Below are positions 7,824-12,931 of a stretch of DNA of 12,931 bases, in pieces. Below the pieces are notes generated by a model, which saw only the letters and a program-made list of their open reading frames with translations, ran no database searches and had not been told where the DNA came from. The stretch is from Bacteroidales bacterium UBA755 (lineage in GTDB: Bacteria > Bacteroidota > Bacteroidia > Bacteroidales > UBA932), in assembly GCA_002297815.1 (NCBI GenBank), contig DBKH01000099.1, positions 1 to 12,931 on the forward strand, in the 5' to 3' direction. The first letter of the stretch is position 1; each line of letters opens with the position of its first letter. The position numbers and the translations under genes were made by a program.

Positions 7824-8041
7824 GACAGAACTCCTTTTTCTTTCATGTAGGAGATAAGGTCTGACATCAAGTACTCTCTGCCGAAAGTATGAAGAATATC
7901 ATAGCCCTTGACTATGTAATCATCAAGAATGCCCGAACTTTTCAGACGATGATAAACATCGGGCTGAGGCAATGATAATTTCATTGATAGGCAACCTATG
8001 CAATATGTCGCAAAATCAAGTTGGTCAAAATTCGTGATCAT
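7820..8041 (-). CDS. DUF3791 protein
   Basis: A 73-aa protein and the first gene of the operon. It matches DUF3791: an N-terminal helix FATYCIGCLSMKL (10-22), then ILDDYIVKGYDILHTFGREYL... ending in a MSDLISYMKEKG helix (59-70); the LHTFGREY core lies at 50-57. The family is small, cytosolic and of unknown function, and it commonly precedes DUF3990 genes. The start at 8041 is chosen over an in-frame ATG at 8101, because the -7 promoter box lies at 8058-8065, between the two, so an mRNA from this promoter cannot include 8101. Its stop overlaps the DUF3990 start (ATGA, 7820-7823). By position it could be an antitoxin or partner of the ADP-ribosyltransferase-like protein. Confidence 0.75.
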   Translation of the reverse strand: MITNFDQLDFATYCIGCLSMKLSLPQPDVYHRLKSSGILDDYIVKGYDILHTFGREYLMSDLISYMKEKGVLS

Positions 8042-8057
8042 ACTTACATGTTTTTGA

Positions 8058-8065
8058 CAAAGATA
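8058..8065 (-). promoter_or_regulatory. -7 box of the DUF3791-DUF3990 operon promoter
   Basis: TATCTTTG on the minus strand is a perfect TAnnTTTG. Transcription would start about 8051-8053, leaving a leader of only about 10 nt before the ATG at 8041, nearly leaderless. The -33 box is weak: TTTTG runs lie too close (spacer about 14). The box decides the start of the first gene. Confidence 0.6.
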
Positions 8066-8101
8066 CATTTTTCCAAAAACAAAACTCAGTATTTTCATCA
8101 T

Positions 8102-8373
8102 TTTTCATTTCAGCCCTCCGACTCGTCATCAATTATGTGCATCATTCAGCCGGAACGGCATTCCATGTGTACACTATAGGTTATCGAAATGATAAAAACG
8201 CATTATCAGTTACTCGCTGATTATCAGAGCGTGGCAGATAAGTTTCTGAGTATCAGAGAGAAGAAACCCTGCTCTGGTCTTGATTCGAAGACTGGAACAG
8301 GGTGCCTTCACGGTCATATTCAATAAGTTGGGTGCCACGGCTTTCGCCAGCTTTCATCAGCTTTCATCGACTT
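8102..8373. other. Intergenic region between the DUF3990 operon and the M64 gene
   Basis: No gene is visible. Besides the terminator at 8255-8302, it holds TATCAGAG twice (8222-8229, 8251-8258), a small inverted repeat ATCAG-N7-CTGAT (8205-8221), and GGGTGCC at 8300-8306 and 8330-8336, with a third copy inside the M64 gene (8389-8395). Both flanking transcription units are on the minus strand. Confidence 0.5.
8255..8302 (-). terminator. Probable intrinsic terminator of the lipoprotein-M64 transcript
   Basis: An inverted repeat of two 15-nt arms (8267-8281 and 8288-8302) encloses a 6-nt loop. Read on the minus strand, 13 of 15 positions pair (one as G-U), and the stem is followed at once by TTTCTTCTCTCT (8255-8266). 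This layout is that of a rho-independent terminator, about 70 nt past the stop of the M64 gene. On the plus strand no U-run follows. Confidence 0.65.
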
Positions 8374-8380
8374 TCATTGG
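8341..8380. repeat. 10-bp imperfect tandem repeat across the M64 stop codon
   Basis: Four head-to-tail copies of a 10-mer on the plus strand: CTTTCGCCAG, CTTTCATCAG, CTTTCATCGA, CTTTCATTGG. The M64 stop codon (8374-8376) lies in the fourth copy. Copy-number change by slippage would shift the reading frame at the very end of that gene or lengthen its 3' flank. Confidence 0.7.
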
Positions 8381-9453
8381 CGGGCTGAGGGTGCCGGGCC
8401 GTCAACGAAGACTGGCGGGGCGAGAGGGATGAAGGTTCGCTCATCGAAGTCGCGGAGCTCATCGCGGTGGTGGGTCTGGGAGGCGCTCGAGCGGTTGACG
8501 GCATCGTAGGCCACGAAGGTTTCGTAGTCATATTCCCAACCATCGCCTTTCGACAACTGCATTATCCGTTTGTAGATCGCCTCGCGGGACGAGGCGTTGT
8601 AGCCTCCGATGTTGTGGCGCATGATGCTCTGGTCCGTAGGGCGGTAGGCTCCGTACTGGTAGGTAAGGGCTCCTTGATAGACACCGACCTGACCGGAGTA
8701 TCGGGCATCGGATAGGAAGTGAGCCCAGCGGACTTTCGTGCGGTCACTGGTGAAATCAACGTTCGACCCAGCTCCGATGGTGTTGTACCACCAATTGCGG
8801 GAAGAGACCTCACTGGACGGGATGGTTCCGGAATAGTAATATTCGTCAAAGAGTTTGGCGAATCCGTGGCCACCGGCCTCGTGACGCATGGTCTGTGAGA
8901 ATTCCTTCACATCGTTGTAGGTTGTAGGGACGTAGGCGATCGCGCTGTTGTCGGACCAATACCAGCATGTGCCAGCGTAGCGGGTGGAGTTCAGGATGAC
9001 GATGACAACTGACTCGGTGAGATCCACACCCTGCACCTTTCGGGCATATTCAAAGACCTTGGTGCTGTTGCCGTTGATCCATGTACCATCTCCGAATTTG
9101 CAGCCGAGCGCTGTGCCACCGTTGAAGGTTTCGGTCGTGGATTCCACCGCCACAGAATAGACGTCGAAGCGGTTGCGGAAGGTCTTGTACGGTTCTTCAG
9201 CGAAGATTGCCTCCATGGCGTGGTCAGCCCAGGTGTCGAATTTTGACTTGGAACCGCTTCCATAGGCAAGGCCGCTGCTCAGGTAACCGTCGCCCATGAT
9301 GATGAACTTGATGCCGCGGCCCACGGTGTGTCTCTGGAGGAGGGTGACAGTGCCATCGGGGACTAGGTATTTGATAATTGTGTTCGAGGGGATTTGCGTG
9401 GATTTGATTGTCTGGCCTTTGCGGATGTATAATAACGTACAGTATCGCAACAT
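8374..9453 (-). CDS. M64 family metallopeptidase, lacking an export signal (probably 5' truncated)
   Basis: A 359-aa zinc peptidase of the IgA-peptidase M64 family. The domain runs from IKFIIMGDGYLSSGL (48-62), through AIFAEEPYKTFRNRFDVYSV (82-101), to the zinc site HEAGGHGFAKLFDEYY (191-206). H191, H196 and D203 are the likely zinc ligands and E192 the base; the HExxxH spacing with double Gly is one I recall from Bacteroidales M64 proteins. Such enzymes normally act outside the cytoplasm and start with a signal or lipoprotein peptide, but none is present here: the sequence enters the family at about residue 13. The ATG at 9453 lies 17 nt after the lipoprotein stop. The frame stays open upstream to an ATG at 9534, but that stretch only re-reads the end of the lipoprotein gene out of frame. 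Sampled lines are 50-62% GC, unlike the AT-rich DNA just upstream. It may be a pseudogene remnant. Confidence 0.75.
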   Translation of the reverse strand: MLRYCTLLYIRKGQTIKSTQIPSNTIIKYLVPDGTVTLLQRHTVGRGIKFIIMGDGYLSSGLAYGSGSKSKFDTWADHAMEAIFAEEPYKTFRNRFDVYSVAVESTTETFNGGTALGCKFGDGTWINGNSTKVFEYARKVQGVDLTESVVIVILNSTRYAGTCWYWSDNSAIAYVPTTYNDVKEFSQTMRHEAGGHGFAKLFDEYYYSGTIPSSEVSSRNWWYNTIGAGSNVDFTSDRTKVRWAHFLSDARYSGQVGVYQGALTYQYGAYRPTDQSIMRHNIGGYNASSREAIYKRIMQLSKGDGWEYDYETFVAYDAVNRSSASQTHHRDELRDFDERTFIPLAPPVFVDGPAPSARQ

Positions 9454-9469
9454 ATATTCGATTATTAAG

Positions 9470-12217
9470 TTATTTGTCACATACGGCTCTAACAGAATAG
9501 CCCACGGAACGATAAAAAGAAGTGTATGAAACAACTCTATAACTATTAGGCATATATATTGTCAACCCCCACTCTTGATAAACATTATCGGTACTGACAC
9601 TTGAGGACATATATTCTCCTCTCGTTGTTTTGCCTATTACTTGAGAGGCGGACTTATACCCGGCAGCTGGAAGAAAAATATAAGCACCCGTATTTAAATT
9701 AGTAACTTGTACTCCCGGAACACCTCCGGATGAAGTGAAAGCCATACTACAAGAATTTACTAACTCTAACATTTCTTCATGCGTTGGCATACGCCATTTT
9801 CCTCCAAGCCTTGTATAGGCGACATCGTCCTCCGGTTCCAATATCCGCTTCCCATCCATTATTGAACCTTGGCTATCAACAGTTCCAGGAGGGAATATAT
9901 CAGATGCATAATATTTGGTGAATTTTGTTGGATATAACCTATCTCCCCACTTATACGTTGACCAATCATACCTTTCTTTGGGTTCTATTTCTCCAAAAGA
10001 AAAGTAATCACCAAACTCTTCAGGAGAAGAAGCACCAATATTGCAATCGGCCCAATATACACTTAGACCCAAATCTACTGCTCCAACTGGAATTTTATTC
10101 AATACATTCACAGTACAGACATCTTCTACATTACCATTCATGACTTTAATTTCTGTACTGCCTTCAGAAATTGCTGTAATAACTCCGGCTGATACAGTTG
10201 CAACTGACGGGTTTGAAGATGACCATGACAAGTCTATATGCGTTGCATCGCTTGGAATTAAGGAAACCGAAAGAGTTTCAGTATCTCCAATATACAACGA
10301 TATCTTTTTAATATTCAACGAAATGCTTGTCAATTGAATTTCACTGGCTTCGCCATTAACCGGGCGTATCGGGAGACCGACAAAACGATAGCAATTCTCT
10401 ACGGAAAAATTGGAGGAATTGCTAAAACATAAACGCCATGCATCCATTGGGTTTCTATAAAGATCTGAAGACCAATAAAAGCCAGATGAATTAAAACACG
10501 CTATACCATCGGACCATTTTTGCATCCCTACCATGGGTAAAAAAATGCATTTACCATTAAGTTTACTGGTTATGACATAGCCATTCATCACGCCTAGTTT
10601 AGCAAATGTCCAATTAGTATTCTTATGCAGTTCCTCAATTTCCTCTTTTGTTGGCATACGCCACTTACCTCCCAATATACATACAGCGGCATCATCTTCC
10701 CGAGCGAGTCTCGAACGATTGTCAACGTATCCATATGAGTTATCATTAACATATTTTTTCAAATTTAAATTTCCTCCGTTGCCCCATTTATAGTTTTCCC
10801 AATAAAAAGTACTTTTTGATGATACTTCTCCCCATGCGTAATAATCACCACTTTCTGCTGGTGTATTTGCACCAAGATTTGTCGTAGCCCATTTGACTGA
10901 TAACCCCAAATCAACACCATTTGGAGATGTGGAGATCACAGCAATTTCGCAGACTTCGGATAATTGCCCAGAATGGACGGAAATCTTGCCTGTTCCTTCA
11001 GCAACTGCCTTTACAACCCCATTATCAACAGTAACGATTGAAGGAGTTTCAGATTTCCATGTAATACTATCTGTTGAGTTCGATGGAGTGATGGTCAGAT
11101 ACAATTTAACGCATTCACCAACCAATAGAGACACAAATGTCTGATCTAGTTTTATGCTTAAGGTCGGAACTGTCACCGTGACAGCACATTCTGCAGTCAT
11201 ACCTCCGCATTTGGCGGTTATTGTTGCATTTCCGGCATTGATAGCGGACACATTACCCTCTTCTGTTACCTTGGCAACGTTCTCGTCAGACGAAAACCAT
11301 ATCACGTCCTTGTCGGTGGCATTGTCTGGTTTTATAGTTGCCGTCAACTGTGCGGTCTTACCTACGGCCAACGATAGAGCGGTTTTGTCAATTATTACGG
11401 AAGAAACCGGGACGATCACGGTTACTGCGCACTCGGCTGTTTTGTCTCCGCACTTGGCTGTTATTGTAGTCAACCCGATCTTGACAGCGGACACCTTGCC
11501 GTCGGCCACCTTGGCGACCGACTCATCAGATGTAGTCCATATCACGTTTTTGTCAGTGGCATCATCAGGCTTCACCGTGGCGGTTAACTGCGCAGTCTCG
11601 CCTACGGCCAGCTCAAGTGAAGTTTTGTCAATGGTAACAGATTCAGTGTTAACAGTAATGGTTACTGTACAATCCGCTGTGTAGGTACCAGATTTGGCGG
11701 TGATTATCGCGGTTCCTGACTTCTTTGCCGTTACCTTGCCATCAGCCACGGTTGCGACTGAGACATCAGATGAGTTCCAAGTTATTGTTTTATCCGTGGC
11801 ATTGTAAGGGCTTACCGTTGCGGTTATCGTTTCCGTCTCTCCGACTTGCATTGACAGTGATGTCTTGTCAAGAGTGATTGACGTTACGGCCACCACTTTT
11901 GTAGAGACCTTCACGGTACAAGTCGCAGACTTGCCACCGGCACTGGCAGTGATTGTGGCAGTGCCTTCTTTAATGGCAGTGACCGTGCCGGAATTAACAT
12001 TGGCGACAGAGGCGTTAGACGATGCCCAAATCACACCGTCATATTCAGCGTCCTTTGGCAGGACGGTGGCGACGAGGCTGAAGGTCTCGCCCTCAACCAT
12101 TTCGATGGTCGCTGTATTAAGTGAGACAGATGAGACTTCCACTTGAGTCTCTTTCTCGGTACATCCTGCTAGAAAGCATAGAGATAATACCAAACTTAAC
12201 AATTTACTAATTTTCAT
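9470..12217 (-). CDS. Surface lipoprotein with Big2 and FISUMP-like modules
   Basis: A 915-aa lipoprotein, likely on the outer membrane. A signal peptide ends in the lipobox LAGC (16-19), so Cys19 is the lipid anchor, followed by TEKE. Domains in order: five Big2 Ig-like domains (about 27-106, 108-190, 191-270, 271-351, 352-428); a FISUMP/Fib_succ_major-like module (433-621) with VDLGLSVKWATTNLGA, GGKWRMPTKEEIEEL and FYWSSD; a sixth Big2 domain (626-706); and a second FISUMP-like module (712-914) with VDLGLSVYWADCNIGA and GGKWRMPTHEEMLEL. The Big2 domains form a stalk; the FISUMP-like modules are probably C-type-lectin-like binding heads. The ligand is unknown. The ATG at 12217 gives a complete signal peptide. 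The region for residues beyond about 352 is AT-rich (28-43% in sampled lines), against 47-58% in Big2 domains 3-4, which suggests a composite gene. The M64 gene follows after 16 nt. Confidence 0.88.
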   Translation of the reverse strand: MKISKLLSLVLSLCFLAGCTEKETQVEVSSVSLNTATIEMVEGETFSLVATVLPKDAEYDGVIWASSNASVANVNSGTVTAIKEGTATITASAGGKSATCTVKVSTKVVAVTSITLDKTSLSMQVGETETITATVSPYNATDKTITWNSSDVSVATVADGKVTAKKSGTAIITAKSGTYTADCTVTITVNTESVTIDKTSLELAVGETAQLTATVKPDDATDKNVIWTTSDESVAKVADGKVSAVKIGLTTITAKCGDKTAECAVTVIVPVSSVIIDKTALSLAVGKTAQLTATIKPDNATDKDVIWFSSDENVAKVTEEGNVSAINAGNATITAKCGGMTAECAVTVTVPTLSIKLDQTFVSLLVGECVKLYLTITPSNSTDSITWKSETPSIVTVDNGVVKAVAEGTGKISVHSGQLSEVCEIAVISTSPNGVDLGLSVKWATTNLGANTPAESGDYYAWGEVSSKSTFYWENYKWGNGGNLNLKKYVNDNSYGYVDNRSRLAREDDAAVCILGGKWRMPTKEEIEELHKNTNWTFAKLGVMNGYVITSKLNGKCIFLPMVGMQKWSDGIACFNSSGFYWSSDLYRNPMDAWRLCFSNSSNFSVENCYRFVGLPIRPVNGEASEIQLTSISLNIKKISLYIGDTETLSVSLIPSDATHIDLSWSSSNPSVATVSAGVITAISEGSTEIKVMNGNVEDVCTVNVLNKIPVGAVDLGLSVYWADCNIGASSPEEFGDYFSFGEIEPKERYDWSTYKWGDRLYPTKFTKYYASDIFPPGTVDSQGSIMDGKRILEPEDDVAYTRLGGKWRMPTHEEMLELVNSCSMAFTSSGGVPGVQVTNLNTGAYIFLPAAGYKSASQVIGKTTRGEYMSSSVSTDNVYQEWGLTIYMPNSYRVVSYTSFYRSVGYSVRAVCDK
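11165..11890 (-). repeat. Tandem Big2 repeat units of about 240 bp
   Basis: Big2 domains 2, 3 and 4 of the lipoprotein (residues about 110-351) are three consecutive units of 80-83 aa. Domains 3 and 4 are closest to each other, sharing IDKT, LAVG.TAQLTAT, KPD.ATDK.VIW, SDE.VAKV and TITAKCG plus TAECAVTV. They are repeats at protein and in part at DNA level, and a likely site of unequal recombination. Confidence 0.8.
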
Positions 12218-12291
12218 GTGTTAATGTATTTAAGTGTTAATTTCTATCAAATAATAACAACATAGGTCTTAACATTTATGTCTATTATCCC

Positions 12292-12299
12292 CAAAGGTA
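12292..12299 (-). promoter_or_regulatory. -7 box of the lipoprotein promoter
   Basis: TACCTTTG on the minus strand is a perfect TAnnTTTG. Transcription starting about 12285 gives an AT-rich leader of roughly 68 nt before the ATG at 12217, typical of Bacteroidota mRNAs without a Shine-Dalgarno site. No TTTG is found at 19-21 nt spacing, so strength or regulation may depend on an activator. Confidence 0.55.
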
Positions 12300-12450
12300 A
12301 ACCGAAACCAATAGGATAATGCACAATTTCCAACCATCATATTATGCAAAGCAATCATTGACATAAACAAAGGTCAATTATTTCTTTCCAATGCGACTCC
12401 GACAATGATTAAGGGACCTGCCCCTGATTAAGTTAGTATATACAAAGAAA

Positions 12451-12931
12451 GTGTGGAGCCGATTCGTTTATCTCTGAAGAGGCTCTGACAAAGCCCGAAA
12501 GTAAATAAAACGGAAACAATCCCCACACCTGTATCGTTGAGTGTGAGGTACACGCAAGCGAATACAGATGAAATGGTGTTGTCGTTTACCCTACTTTCTA
12601 TGGAAACTGTCAGATTTCTTCAGAAGGATAGTGCGAAAACACTTTCATCAAATATGTCTGTTTCAGGCCATCGGGCCTAAAACGGTGCTAAGATAGTGAT
12701 ATTTTCGGAATTGACAACACCTGCCGGATTGTTTCCGGTTGGAAATTAGTGAAATACTGTGGAGGGGAAAATGGTATGGATGTTCTTTACCTATAAAGAT
12801 GCTATAATACCCATAGATGATAAACGATATCCATTCCCATAGGCTAAATGAACGAGATTTCAAGAACATTGCTCTCATCTTGTCCTCAAACTTTATTCGC
12901 ACTTAGAATCTGTTTTGATTTATTTGAAATG
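12451..12931 (+). mobile_element. Group II intron, 5' portion of domain I (runs off the right edge)
   Basis: No gene is present; instead the plus strand forms nested stems. They are GAGCC/GGCTC (12456-12460, 12481-12485); CTGTATCG/CGAATACAG (12529-12536, 12559-12567) around GTGT/ACAC; a long stem 12567-12579 with 12639-12649 (GATGAAA and GTGT against ACAC and TTTCATC, 2-nt bulge); inside it CTGTC/GATAG (12607-12611, 12627-12631); then AGGCC-ATCG-GGCCT (12665-12678) and CCGG/CCGG (12724-12738). GTGTG at 12451 fits the conserved 5' end of group II introns. The loop of the inner hairpin holds TTTCTT (12615-12620), the exact complement of AAGAAA (12445-12450) just before the proposed splice site, as expected for EBS1 and IBS1. 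CGAAAG (12496-12501) and ACGGAAACA (12510-12518) recall domain I of known introns. An intron-encoded reverse transcriptase should follow beyond the window. Another structured RNA is the alternative. Confidence 0.62.

Noticed and set aside
8042..8101. A 20-residue longer DUF3791 protein starting at 8101
   Set aside because: The best promoter box lies inside this stretch, and DUF3791 similarity begins only near 8041.
8102..8340. Remnant of an insertion sequence or integrase in the intergenic repeats (TATCAG and GGGTGCC copies)
   Set aside because: No terminal inverted repeats, target duplication or transposase-like translation could be made out.
8341..8380. A CRISPR array
   Set aside because: The units are 10 bp, abut without spacers, and no cas gene is present.
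9470..10921. A diversity-generating retroelement target, since FISUMP-like C-termini are common targets
   Set aside because: No template repeat, no reverse transcriptase and no run of variable AAY codons is seen in the C-terminal module within the window.
12400..12450. The TGATTAAG direct repeat around GGGACCTGCCCC as a target duplication or terminator
   Set aside because: The repeats are only 19 bp apart and flank no element, and the GGG/CCC stem is too weak and lacks a U-run.
12663..12902. A 79-codon open frame on the minus strand at the right edge
   Set aside because: It runs antisense to the stems assigned to the group II intron, has no recognisable domain and no promoter, and its predicted protein looks like random AT-rich translation.

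Overview
The window looks like chromosomal DNA of a gut-type Bacteroidales bacterium; the species cannot be told. The evidence is the promoter grammar (several TAnnTTTG -7 boxes, one with TTTG exactly 19 nt upstream), AT-rich leaders without clear Shine-Dalgarno sites, and the gene content: a periplasmic tricorn-type protease, a polyprenol-phosphate-mannose synthase next to a dihydroorotase, a surface lipoprotein built of Big2 and FISUMP-like modules, and an M64 peptidase. Hand-counted sample lines give about 50% GC in the housekeeping genes, 33-40% in a small DUF3990 module, and 28-43% in part of the lipoprotein gene.

Layout. At the left edge (1-96, minus strand) is a strong rRNA-type promoter and leader that runs out of the window. 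Next is a minus-strand family 2 glycosyltransferase (114-1529). A 152-bp divergent promoter region leads into a compact plus-strand operon: tricorn protease (1682-4930), polyprenol monophosphomannose synthase (4944-5666) and pyrC (5669-7117), with gaps of 13 and 2 nt. Convergent to pyrC is a minus-strand three-gene operon, DUF3791 / DUF3990 / small DUF3791-like protein (8041 to 7141). Both of its junctions are 4-nt ATGA overlaps and it has its own promoter. It resembles a toxin-antitoxin or effector cassette with an ADP-ribosyltransferase-like central protein.

The right half is minus strand. A 915-aa lipoprotein (9470-12217) carries five N-terminal Big2 domains, a FISUMP-like module, a sixth Big2 domain and a second FISUMP-like module. 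An M64 metallopeptidase (8374-9453) follows it but lacks any secretion signal. A probable intrinsic terminator lies at 8255-8302. I infer that an AT-rich module cassette was inserted into, or recombined with, an older Big2-M64 lipoprotein gene, leaving the peptidase without its export signal.

From 12451 to the right edge the plus strand carries nested stem-loops and no gene. They match the 5' half of a group II intron: a GTGTG 5' end, and a hairpin loop (TTTCTT) that is the exact complement of the 6 nt just before the proposed splice site. The intron-encoded protein would lie beyond the window. The stretch 12300-12450 between the lipoprotein promoter and this intron shows no gene; it holds only a direct repeat of TGATTAAG (12406-12413 and 12425-12432).
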